Shown here piece by piece: positions 1 through 7,513 of a DNA stretch of 64,000 nucleotides (position 1 is the stretch's first letter; every line of letters starts with the position of its first letter). The DNA comes from Lentzea terrae. Its GTDB lineage: Bacteria; Actinomycetota; Actinomycetes; Mycobacteriales; Pseudonocardiaceae. Below the pieces are notes generated by a model. It saw only the letters and a list, made by a program, of their open reading frames with translations, was not told where the DNA came from and did not search any database. The stretch is from positions 466,903-530,902 of the forward strand of contig NZ_QFWW01000029.1 of the NCBI RefSeq assembly GCF_003265345.1, written 5' to 3'. The translations under genes were made by a program, and so were the position numbers.

Positions 1-489
1 GTCAGCGAGCACCTCGCGCAGAACACCAGCAACGGCAGCCGCATCACGGAAATCAGTCCCCGGCTGCGGGTCCAGGTCAATGCGCAGCTCATCCGGGTGG
101 TCGACGTCGGAACGACGCACCGGCCACGGGTGGAAGTCGAAAGTGCCGAGGTTGGCGGCCCACACGATCACAGCTTCGGAGGTCGGGCAGATCTCGTCGG
201 CAGGACGGCCGGAAGGAAAACGCACCTGCACGGTCTCGACGAACGATGGGGCGCCCTTGGGCACGCGCTTCTGGTAGAACGCCTCGCCCTCGACGCCGTC
301 GACGTAGCGCTTCAACACCACCGGACGGTCACGCAGCACGGTCAGCAACACCGGAGCGACGGTGCGGTAGTACTCGACCACCTGACCCTTGGTGATTCCC
401 CGCGCGGGGAAGTACGGCTTGTCCGGGTTGGACACCCGCACCAGCTGGTCACCGACTTCGAGCTCGATCGCCTTCGACTTGGCAGCCAC
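1..489 (-). CDS. LigD-type polymerase (primase-polymerase) domain protein, 3' end outside window
   Basis: N-terminal 163 codons of an open frame running off the window edge. The translation begins AAKSKAIELEVGDQLVRVSN and continues through PDKPYFPARGITK, VVEYYRTVAPVLL, RPVVLKRYVDGVEG and HPDELRIDLDPQPGTDFRDA, the pattern of the polymerase domain of bacterial NHEJ ligase LigD and its stand-alone paralogues. The DLDP acidic motif belongs to the metal-binding nucleotidyl-transfer site. The GTG at 489 is chosen because the LigD-type homology begins right after it. The family adds (ribo)nucleotides during end joining. A ligase domain may or may not follow outside the window. Confidence 0.85.
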   Translation of the reverse strand, partial: MAAKSKAIELEVGDQLVRVSNPDKPYFPARGITKGQVVEYYRTVAPVLLTVLRDRPVVLKRYVDGVEGEAFYQKRVPKGAPSFVETVQVRFPSGRPADEICPTSEAVIVWAANLGTFDFHPWPVRRSDVDHPDELRIDLDPQPGTDFRDAAAVAGVLREVLAD

Positions 490-498
490 GTCAGAACA

Positions 499-1098
499 CT
501 AAAGGCCCCGGACGAACGCCGCGAGCGCCAACTCGAAGCTGTCGCGGTCCAGTTCGCGGGCAACGCCGGGCAGCAGGTGGGCGCGGTCGAGGTGCGGGTA
601 GCGGCCGGAGTAGTCGGCGGGGTCGGCGGAGAAGCCGCTGGAGAACGTGCTCAAAGCAGAGCCGAACACGATGTACATCAGGCCCGCGGCGATCATCGTG
701 GCCTCACGTCGTGACCAGCCGGCCTCGACCAGGGCGCCGTGCAGCAGGTCCAGCCGCTGAAGCGACTCGTCACGACCGGCCGGGCCGTATGCCAGGAACG
801 GCACGATGTTCGGGTGCGACGACAGAGCCGCACGGTACGAGCGCGCGCACCGCAAAAGCCCCTCACGCCAGTCCACGGAGAAACCCGAGACGTCGACCGA
901 CGACAAGATCGACGATGCGATGTCGTTCAGGAGCTGGTCCTTGGTGCGGACGTGCCCGTACAGCGAGGCGGCCTGCACGCCCAGCTCAGCGGCCAGCTTG
1001 CGCATCGACAGGCCGTCGAGGCCGTCGCGGTCGATGATGGCCAGAGCCGTCGACCGGATGCGATCGGGGCTCAGCAGAGGGGTGCTCGGCCGGGGCAT
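499..1098 (-). CDS. TetR/AcrR family transcriptional regulator
   Basis: 199-residue repressor with an N-terminal HTH (about residues 10-57; GLSMRKLAAELGVQAASLYG is the recognition-helix region) and a C-terminal ligand domain of the TetR_C type. It is transcribed divergently from the acyl-CoA dehydrogenase operon. The ATG at 1098 lies 5 bp from a 23-bp palindrome centred between the two start codons, so autoregulation and control of the operon are likely. By context the ligand may be an acyl-CoA, which is inference. No Shine-Dalgarno is seen and the mRNA may be leaderless. Confidence 0.9.
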   Translation of the reverse strand: MPRPSTPLLSPDRIRSTALAIIDRDGLDGLSMRKLAAELGVQAASLYGHVRTKDQLLNDIASSILSSVDVSGFSVDWREGLLRCARSYRAALSSHPNIVPFLAYGPAGRDESLQRLDLLHGALVEAGWSRREATMIAAGLMYIVFGSALSTFSSGFSADPADYSGRYPHLDRAHLLPGVARELDRDSFELALAAFVRGL

Positions 1099-1103
1099 GT
1101 GGG

Positions 1104-1126
1104 TTAACCTAACACTGTTCGGTTAA
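1104..1126. promoter_or_regulatory. TetR operator palindrome in the divergent promoter
   Basis: Inverted repeat with arms TTAACCTAACA and TGTTCGGTTAA around a single central C; 10 of 11 positions pair. It fills the gap between the tetR start (1098) and the acyl-CoA dehydrogenase start (1139), where a repressor would block both promoters. Confidence 0.8.
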
Positions 1127-1138
1127 TCGGGAGGACCC

Positions 1139-2284
1139 GTGGACTTGATGCTTTCGGACGAACACCGGCAGCTCAGGGAGCTGGCGCGGCGCTTCACTGA
1201 CGAGCGCATCGTCCCCCACGCGACGCGCTGGGACCGCGAGGAGGCGATCGACCGGGACCTGGTCCCGCAGCTCGGCGCGACGGGGTTCCTCGGGCTCGGC
1301 ATCGACGAGCGCTACGGCGGGTCCGGCGGCGACAACCTGGCGTACTGCCTGGTCCTGGAAGAGGTCGCACGGGGTGACAGCGCCGTGCGAGGCATCATCT
1401 CCGTGTCGCTCGGCCTGGTCGCCAAGTCGATCGCGAAACACGGCACCGAAGAGCAGAAACAACGCTGGCTGCCCGGTCTCACCAGTGGCACGCAAGTCGG
1501 CTGTTTCGCGCTCACCGAACCCGGCACCGGCAGCGACGCGGGCAGCCTCGTCACCAAAGCCACCAAAACGGACAACGGCTGGCGGATCAACGGCCGCAAG
1601 GTCTTCATCACCAACGGCACGTGGGCGGACATCGCCTTGACGTTCGCCCGTACCGGCGGACCAGGCCCGAAGGGCATCTCCGCGTTCCTGATCCCCACCG
1701 AAACCAAGGGCTTCACCGCCACCGAGATCAAGGGCAAGCTCGGCATGCGCGGCCAGGCCACCGCCGAGATCACCCTCGACGACGTGGAGGTCGGACACGA
1801 CGCCCTGCTCAGCGAACAGGGCTTCAAGCTGGCGATGCAGGCGCTCGACAAGGGCCGCATGTCCGTCGCCGCGGGCTGTGTCGGCGCGGCCAGAGGAGCC
1901 CTGGAAGCCGCCCTCGAGTACGCCAAAGAACGCGAGCAGTTCGGCAAGCCCATCGCAGGCTTCCAGCTCGTTCAAGAACTCCTGGCCGACATGGCCGTGG
2001 AAACCGACGCGGCGAGGCTCCTGACCTGGCGCGTCGCCGACCTCGCCGACCGGGACCAGCCGTTCAGCACCGAGGCGAGCATGGCCAAGCTCTACGCCAG
2101 CGAGGCCGCGGTCAAAGTCGCCAACAACGCCATCCAGGTCTTCGGCGGCTACGGCTACATCGACGAGTACCCGGTGGGCAAGTACCTCCGGGACGCCCGC
2201 GTCACCACCCTCTACGAGGGCACCAGCCAGATCCAGAAGTTGCTCATCGGTCGAGCCCTGACCGGCATCAACGCGTTCCAGTAA
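1139..2284 (+). CDS. acyl-CoA dehydrogenase (first of two)
   Basis: 381-residue flavoprotein of the acyl-CoA dehydrogenase family, which oxidises acyl-CoA to trans-2-enoyl-CoA and passes electrons to ETF. It shows the FAD-site signature CFALTEPGTGSDAG, the C-terminal helices VKVANNAIQVFGGYGYIDEY and the catalytic-base segment TLYEGTSQIQ. Length is normal for the short/branched-chain clade. GTG at 1139 follows GGGAGG at 1129-1134. First gene of an operon with a second dehydrogenase 13 bp downstream. Substrate specificity cannot be read from sequence alone. Confidence 0.93.
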   Translation: MDLMLSDEHRQLRELARRFTDERIVPHATRWDREEAIDRDLVPQLGATGFLGLGIDERYGGSGGDNLAYCLVLEEVARGDSAVRGIISVSLGLVAKSIAKHGTEEQKQRWLPGLTSGTQVGCFALTEPGTGSDAGSLVTKATKTDNGWRINGRKVFITNGTWADIALTFARTGGPGPKGISAFLIPTETKGFTATEIKGKLGMRGQATAEITLDDVEVGHDALLSEQGFKLAMQALDKGRMSVAAGCVGAARGALEAALEYAKEREQFGKPIAGFQLVQELLADMAVETDAARLLTWRVADLADRDQPFSTEASMAKLYASEAAVKVANNAIQVFGGYGYIDEYPVGKYLRDARVTTLYEGTSQIQKLLIGRALTGINAFQ

Positions 2285-2297
2285 AGGAAAAAGGACC

Positions 2298-3467
2298 ATG
2301 GACTTCACGCTCGACGAAGAGCAGAAGGAGATCCGCGACTGGGTGCGGACCTTCGTGCGCAAGGAGATCATCCCGCTGGAGCCGGAGGTGCTGCGCCGCG
2401 AACGCGCCGGCCAGCCCGGCCTGCCGAAGGACGAGCTGAAGGCGCTGCAGGACAAGGCGAAGCAGGCCGGGTTCTTCGGGGTGCTGACGCCGCAGGAGTA
2501 CGGCGGCATGGGCCTCGGCGGCATGATGACCGCGCTCATCGAGGCCGAGCTCGGAAGGTCGTTCGTCCCGTTCCGGTTCGGCGGGTACGCGGACAACATC
2601 CTGTTCCACGGCAACGAGGAGCAGAAGCAGCGCTACCTGCTGCCGACGATCTCCGGCGAGCGGGTGTCGTGCTTCGCGATCACCGAGCCCGGCGCCGGCA
2701 GTGACGCCAAGGCGATCCGCACGACTGCCGTGAAGGACGGCAACGAGTGGGTCATCAACGGTGAGAAGACGTTCATCACGCAGGGCAACGAGGCCGACTT
2801 CGTGATGGTGTTCGCCATCACCGACAAGGAGAAGGGCGCCGACGGCGGCGTCACGTGCTTCCTCGTCGACCGCGACATGGGCTGGAAGTCCGAGCCCATC
2901 CCGACCATGGGCCAGTGGGGTCCGGCGGCGCTGGTGTTCGACAACGTCCGCGTGCCGGAGGAGAACATCCTCGGCGAGGTCGGCAAGGGCTTCAACCTGG
3001 CGATGCAGTGGATCGGCCAGGGCCGCTACCTGCTGCCCGCCCGCGCGCTCGGGTCGGTGGAACGCCTCGTCGAGATGGCGATCGAGCAGGCCAAGAACCG
3101 CGTCACGTTCGGCCAGCCCATCGCCGAGTACCAGGCGATCCAGTGGATGATCGCCGACTCCGCGGTCGAGATCGAGGCGCTGCGCTGGCTCGTGCTGCAC
3201 GCCGCGTGGCTCGTCGACCAGAAGCAGGACTCGCGGCAGGCGCAGTCCATCGCCAAGCTCTACGGCGGCATCAAGGCCAACGAGATCGTCGACCGCGTCC
3301 TGCAGATCCACGGCGGCATGGGCTACACGCGCGAGTTGCCGATCGAGCGCTGGTACCGCGAGCTGCGGCTGCTGCGGATCTACGAGGGCACCGACGAGAT
3401 CCAGCGCCGCACGATCGCCCGCAACCTCCTCAAGGGTCACGCCAGCATCCGGGGCACGCTCGGTTAG
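2298..3467 (+). CDS. acyl-CoA dehydrogenase (second of two)
   Basis: 389-residue acyl-CoA dehydrogenase, clearly divergent from its neighbour. Visible motifs are CFAITEPGAGSDAKAIRT, the middle beta domain, VDRVLQIHGGMGYTRELPIE and the catalytic segment LRIYEGTDEIQRRT. Preceded by AAGGAAAAAGG and an ATG at 2298. Two adjacent, non-identical ACADs may act on different substrates or as a heteromeric enzyme (known for some actinobacterial steroid and branched acyl pathways); which applies here is not decided by the sequence. Confidence 0.93.
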   Translation: MDFTLDEEQKEIRDWVRTFVRKEIIPLEPEVLRRERAGQPGLPKDELKALQDKAKQAGFFGVLTPQEYGGMGLGGMMTALIEAELGRSFVPFRFGGYADNILFHGNEEQKQRYLLPTISGERVSCFAITEPGAGSDAKAIRTTAVKDGNEWVINGEKTFITQGNEADFVMVFAITDKEKGADGGVTCFLVDRDMGWKSEPIPTMGQWGPAALVFDNVRVPEENILGEVGKGFNLAMQWIGQGRYLLPARALGSVERLVEMAIEQAKNRVTFGQPIAEYQAIQWMIADSAVEIEALRWLVLHAAWLVDQKQDSRQAQSIAKLYGGIKANEIVDRVLQIHGGMGYTRELPIERWYRELRLLRIYEGTDEIQRRTIARNLLKGHASIRGTLG

Positions 3468-3482
3468 TTCTATCTTGGGACA

Positions 3483-4229
3483 GTGCTCAACCACCGCATC
3501 CTCGGCGTCGTCGAACGACAGGTCCGCACCTGGTCGGCCGACGACGCCGAGGTGTACGCGGCGGCGACGGGCGGCTACTCCCCCGCGTTCGCCATCCCCC
3601 TCCTGCAGCACGGCGGCCCGCAGCTGGGACTGACCGGCGCCGACATGACCCAGGTCCTGCACGCCGAGCAGTCGCTGTGGCTGCACGGAAGACTCCCGCG
3701 AAGCGGCTCCACGATCGTCACCAAGACCGTGACCGGCATCCACGACAAGGGCTCGGGCGCGATCGTCGTCAGCACCTGGGAGTCGGAGTACGCGAGCACG
3801 CGTTCGTCGTGCTTCCTCAAGGGCGAAGGCGGTTTCGGCGGCGAACGCGGCGAAACGCGCAGGTTCGGGACACCCGACGCCGAACCCGAGATCAGCTTCT
3901 TCCAGACGTCCAACGACCAGGCGTTGCGCTACTGCGAGACCGGCGACGTGAACCCGATGCACCACGACCCGGAGTTCGCCGGACGGGCCGGGTTCCCGAG
4001 GCCCATCCTGCACGGCCTGTGCACGCTCGGAATCACCGTGCGCGGCAAGGACTTCACCGAGCTGCACGCCCGGTTCACCGCCCCGGTGCTGCCCGGCGAC
4101 GAGCTCAGGATCGAACACTGGCCCACCGGCGAGTTCCGCACGTGGGCAGGCACCAGCCAGGTAATCATCGGATGGCTTCGGTTTTCCGAAGTGGACGGCC
4201 GCCGAAATTCCGGACGATCGGGGGCATGA
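3483..4229 (+). CDS. MaoC/FAS1-like (double hot-dog) dehydratase
   Basis: 248 residues. The C-terminal half carries the hydratase-2 signature GDVNPMHHDPEFAGRAGF (active-site Asp and His), followed by FPRPILHGLCTLG, typical of MaoC-like enoyl-CoA hydratases. The N-terminal half resembles the FAS1-type dehydratase half, giving a fused double hot-dog. It would hydrate the enoyl-CoA made by the upstream dehydrogenases. GTG at 3483 has no clear SD, but TATCTT at 3471-3476 sits 6 nt upstream, so it may also be expressed from its own leaderless promoter. Its stop overlaps the next start (ATGA). Confidence 0.85.
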   Translation: MLNHRILGVVERQVRTWSADDAEVYAAATGGYSPAFAIPLLQHGGPQLGLTGADMTQVLHAEQSLWLHGRLPRSGSTIVTKTVTGIHDKGSGAIVVSTWESEYASTRSSCFLKGEGGFGGERGETRRFGTPDAEPEISFFQTSNDQALRYCETGDVNPMHHDPEFAGRAGFPRPILHGLCTLGITVRGKDFTELHARFTAPVLPGDELRIEHWPTGEFRTWAGTSQVIIGWLRFSEVDGRRNSGRSGA

Positions 4230-4786
4230 GCACTGCCCTGGCGACCGTGGACTCCGGACTCGAACCGGTGCGCGTTGCGGTGGAGTCCCGAGACCTGATC
4301 AGCGCGGCCGGCGTGACCCATCTGCTGAAGACATCACCGCGCGTGCGAGTGGTGCAGGACCGCACAGACGCGCATGTCTTACTCGCCCTCGTCAACGAGC
4401 TGTGCGCGCAACAGGCGGCACGGCTGCGAGCCATCGGCTCGTCGAGAATCGTGGTCATCGCCGCACGGGTGCACGACCTCACACCGTCGATCGCCGCACA
4501 GGCCGGACTCGCGAACCCGTTGCGGCGCGCGGACGTCAACGCCGAACGCCTGATCCGGCTGCTCGTCAACGGTCATGCGGTGCAGGAACGATCTCCGGTG
4601 CTCAACGACCGCGATCTGCAGCTGCTGCGGCTGCTCGCCGACGGCGCGACGATCGCCGAGGTGGCCGCGCGGCTGTTCTGCTCGGAACGGACCGTGAAGT
4701 ACGCGTTGCACCAGCTACTGGAACGGTTCGGGCTGCGCAACCGGGTGCACGCGGTGGCCTGGGCCATCCGTTCCAACCTGCTCTAA
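4226..4786 (+). CDS. LuxR-family HTH regulator with degenerate receiver-like N-terminus
   Basis: 186 residues; ATG at 4226 overlaps the upstream stop by 4 bp, so it is translationally coupled to the dehydratase. The C-terminus (about 125-186) is a LuxR/NarL HTH (LLADGATIAEVAARLF and SERTVKYALHQLLERFGL). The N-terminal about 110 residues have a receiver-like layout (VRVAVESRDLISAAGVTHLL) but lack the acidic pocket and a clear phospho-Asp, so phosphorylation-independent action is likely. It may regulate the lipid operon or be a conserved hitch-hiker. Confidence 0.8.
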   Translation: MSTALATVDSGLEPVRVAVESRDLISAAGVTHLLKTSPRVRVVQDRTDAHVLLALVNELCAQQAARLRAIGSSRIVVIAARVHDLTPSIAAQAGLANPLRRADVNAERLIRLLVNGHAVQERSPVLNDRDLQLLRLLADGATIAEVAARLFCSERTVKYALHQLLERFGLRNRVHAVAWAIRSNLL

Positions 4787-4893
4787 GCCGCGCGGGAAGC
4801 GTGGTACTGGTCCCAGGTGATCGTGCCCTGCAGCACGTCGTGCACGTCGTGCTCGGGTGCGGCGGGCACGATCGGTTCGGCGTTCCCGGACAT
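4783..4893 (-). CDS. putative 36-residue small protein downstream of the LuxR ATPase gene
   Basis: An ATG at 4893 is preceded by GGGAG with 9-nt spacing (ACGGGAGCCTTCACC then ATG). The frame encodes 36 residues beginning MSGNAEPIVPAAPEHD, containing VHDVLQGTITWDQYH and ending ASRAA. It is acidic, has no Cys and no membrane segment. It lies just after the large LuxR-type ATPase gene on the same strand and meets the upstream LuxR gene end-to-end, overlapping its stop by 4 bp. Heptamer direct repeats lie in its upstream gap. No family recognised. The ribosome site is the main support; conservation is untested. Confidence 0.5.
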   Translation of the reverse strand: MSGNAEPIVPAAPEHDVHDVLQGTITWDQYHASRAA

Positions 4894-4980
4894 GGTGAAG
4901 GCTCCCGTCGTTTCGTTGCTGTTGATGGCAAAGACGACGGGAGCGACGGGAGCGGTTCACATCCGTTTGGGTGACAACGA

Positions 4981-4999
4981 GTCTCAAATGGGGTCTCAA
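4981..4999 (-). promoter_or_regulatory. TTGAGAC direct repeats upstream of the 36-residue ORF
   Basis: Two copies of GTCTCAA (TTGAGAC on the minus strand) at 4981-4987 and 4993-4999, 12 bp apart, at the 3' end of the LuxR ATPase gene. They could be operator half-sites or -35 elements of a separate promoter for the small ORF. Function is inferred only from position and repetition. Confidence 0.35.
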
Positions 5000-6942
5000 C
5001 TGGGACCGAAGACCGAGGACAGCTGCACCCGCCTGCTGATCCCGGCCTTGCGGTAGACACGGGTCAGGTGCAGCTCCACCGCGCGTTGGGTGACGTTGAA
5101 CCGCGTGGCGATCTCGCGGTTCGTCTCCCCTTCCAACGCCAGCTCCACGATGCGCGACTCGTGCGGCGTGAGCTTTCCCCACGCGCCACCGCGCACCAGT
5201 GCCGGACGCTCGGTCAATGCCGAACGCGCCAGATCCACCAGATCGGCCGCCCCGGCACGTTCGGCGTCGGCCAGCGCGGCCCGCGGCGCACCGAGCGCGA
5301 GGTGCAGGCGCGCCCGCTCGTGCAGCAACCAAATGCACACCCACGCCGGTGGCAAGTCACCCGTGTAACCGAGCCGCACCAACATCTCCCGCGCCTCACC
5401 GGACCGTCCGCTGTCCACACAGCACGCGACGAAAGCTGCCGCGCCCAACGCCACGCAGCCCCGAGCCGGCGACGCCTGAGCAAGATCGCGCATGAGCTGG
5501 AACACCTCGGCGTGGTGACCGCCCGACCGGTGCGCCCACATCTCCAGCGCCGTCAGCCAGTCGTTCTCCGCTCCGACGAGCCGGGCCCGCAGCCGCGGCA
5601 GGTGCTCCAGCACCGCGGCCGATCCGGTGCGCAGCAGGCCGAGCCCGGCGAAGACGAGCGCCGGCAACACCAGCGGCCCGCTCTCCGGCAGATCGCGCAG
5701 TGCCGCCTCCGGATCCGCCGGAACGACAGGGGAACTCGCCAGCACACCCAGGACGTCCTCGTCGCACTGCCAGTCCAGCGCCACCGCGGCGAGCCAGTCC
5801 AACGGCTCCCCGGTCGCGGAAAGCCGTTGCCGCGCAAGCTCATCGGCCCGCGGCGCAATCCCGCACCGCAGGTGGAGATCCGCCATCCCGATCGTCAGCT
5901 GTGCGGCGGTCGGCGAGTCCGCCGGTTCCCGCAGAGCCGCGCGCAGGCACCTCACCGCCTGCTCCGGCCGTCCAGCCGCCCGATGCAGTCGCGCCGCGCT
6001 GTGCAACAGTGGAGCAACCCACTGCGCCCCAAGGGGTTGGGCGCACGCCACGACGTGCTCGGCCACCGCGACCGGCGGTTCGCACCGCCGCTGCATGACG
6101 TCGGAAGCCCTGCGGTGCAGGCGGTCCCGGGCCTCGGGCTCCATCTCGTGCCGGATCGCGTGGCCCAGCGCAGGTGACTGGATCCGCATCGGATCGGCCA
6201 CAGCCAGGCGTGCGTCGACCAGGCGCTCGAACGCGCCGAGCGTGCGGAACGAGTCCATCCCGGCGACCTCGCCCAGCAGATCCAGGGGTGCGTTCCCCAG
6301 CACGGCGAGCGCGCGGGCCACCGTGACCGCATCGGCGTCCAGCACCTGCCAGTGCCGCCGCACCGCCCGCAACAGGCGCGGCAACCGCAGCCAGGGCAGC
6401 TTTTCCCGCAACGAGAGGTCCGGCACGAGGTCCAGCACGTCGCTCACCACTCCCGGTGCGCCCCCGCTGTACTCGAGGCACAGCGCGGTCAGCTCGGGCG
6501 CGGCCTCGACGTCGAACCGGCGCCGGATCAGCTCGGCCACGGCGTCGGCGTCCACCGGCCGCAACGGCACCCGCACGGCGTCCGGCACGAGGCCTTCCAC
6601 GGCACCGTCCGCGGCGAGCACCACGGGGCCGCGGAACCGGGCCAGCCGCTCGACATCCTCGGCGGAGAGCTGTTCGACGTCGTCCACGAGCAGCAACGTG
6701 TCGCCCTCGGACAACACCCGCAGCCCGCGCACCGGTCGCATCCCGCTGCGCACCGCGATCGATGACGCGACGGACAGCATCGCGCTCTTGCCCATGCCAG
6801 TCGCGCCGTGCACGACGCACGACCGTTCACCACCACTGAGCGCGTCTGTCAAGGCGGCGATCTCGCGCTCTCGTCCCACCAGCACACCACCGGCCTGGCG
6901 CACGACGGCCTCGACGAGACCGGGGCGGAGCGGGGCAACCAT
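4996..6942 (-). CDS. LuxR-family ATPase regulator (LAL/STAND type)
   Basis: About 648 residues. Near the N-terminus is a P-loop (HGATGMGKSAMLS) after VGREREIAALTDAL, with a Walker B-like DTLLLVDDVEQL. Helical, TPR-like repeats follow, then a C-terminal LuxR HTH (LTPHESRIVELALEGETNRE then IATRFNVTQRAVELHLTRVY). This is the layout of large ATP-binding LuxR regulators that often control secondary metabolism or development. The frame is open to 7104, but the ATG at 6942 (MVAPLRPGLVEAVV) is taken because the extra 54 residues look non-conserved. The nearest SD (GGAAGG) is very close to that ATG, so the start is uncertain. Confidence 0.85.
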   Translation of the reverse strand: MVAPLRPGLVEAVVRQAGGVLVGREREIAALTDALSGGERSCVVHGATGMGKSAMLSVASSIAVRSGMRPVRGLRVLSEGDTLLLVDDVEQLSAEDVERLARFRGPVVLAADGAVEGLVPDAVRVPLRPVDADAVAELIRRRFDVEAAPELTALCLEYSGGAPGVVSDVLDLVPDLSLREKLPWLRLPRLLRAVRRHWQVLDADAVTVARALAVLGNAPLDLLGEVAGMDSFRTLGAFERLVDARLAVADPMRIQSPALGHAIRHEMEPEARDRLHRRASDVMQRRCEPPVAVAEHVVACAQPLGAQWVAPLLHSAARLHRAAGRPEQAVRCLRAALREPADSPTAAQLTIGMADLHLRCGIAPRADELARQRLSATGEPLDWLAAVALDWQCDEDVLGVLASSPVVPADPEAALRDLPESGPLVLPALVFAGLGLLRTGSAAVLEHLPRLRARLVGAENDWLTALEMWAHRSGGHHAEVFQLMRDLAQASPARGCVALGAAAFVACCVDSGRSGEAREMLVRLGYTGDLPPAWVCIWLLHERARLHLALGAPRAALADAERAGAADLVDLARSALTERPALVRGGAWGKLTPHESRIVELALEGETNREIATRFNVTQRAVELHLTRVYRKAGISRRVQLSSVFGPS

Positions 6943-7128
6943 GCCTTCCAGCAAAACGTGCGCGACGGGCAAGAACCATGCAGAAGAACCGGCAGAAGTT
7001 CCGCAGGTCTGCCCGTTCGCACAGCCCGCGCGGACCGCATTGGTAAATGACAACGACCGACCTTGAACCAATTCACCGCCGGTTACGTGACACCTGCTGA
7101 ACACCGGCGAACATCTCAGGGAGTCCCG

Positions 7129-7512
7129 ATGCGGGTCGCGTCACGCACCGTCTTCGACTTCGTCCGCCCGGACGGCAACACCGCTCCGGTCGAGACCGAG
7201 CTGATCTACCAGGCGGACGACCCGTTCGCGGTGACGATGAACTTCCACGCGGGCGGCGGGGTCGCGGCCTGGATCATGGGCAGGGACCTGCTCGCCGAGG
7301 GCATGACGGCACCGACGGGCCTCGGCGACGTGCGGTTGCGTCCCGCCGGCGGCCGCGCTCTCATCCTGGAGCTGGTCTCCGACCGGCACGTCACCGTGTT
7401 CCGGCTGCCGGCCGGGACGCTGCGCAAGTTCCTCGACGCCACCTACCGGCTCGTGCCGCCCGGTGCCGAGCACTTCGACGCGGACGCCTTCCTCGCGACC
7501 GTTCTGCAGTGA
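7129..7512 (+). CDS. SsgA-family sporulation/cell-division regulator
   Basis: 127 residues matching SsgA-like proteins (SALPs): NFHAGGGVAAWIMGRDLLAE, GMTAPTGLGDVRLRP, and a hydrophobic C-terminal half ending in FLDATYRLVPPG. The family is confined to morphologically complex actinomycetes and helps place septa or remodel peptidoglycan during sporulation. ATG at 7129 is preceded by AGGGAG (7118-7123). Divergent from the LuxR ATPase gene, whose product could regulate it. Confidence 0.9.
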   Translation: MRVASRTVFDFVRPDGNTAPVETELIYQADDPFAVTMNFHAGGGVAAWIMGRDLLAEGMTAPTGLGDVRLRPAGGRALILELVSDRHVTVFRLPAGTLRKFLDATYRLVPPGAEHFDADAFLATVLQ

Positions 7513-7513
7513 C

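Noticed and set aside
2268..4118. 616-residue frame antisense to the second acyl-CoA dehydrogenase and MaoC genes
   Set aside because: Low-complexity Arg/Asp/Leu-rich shadow with no start signals.
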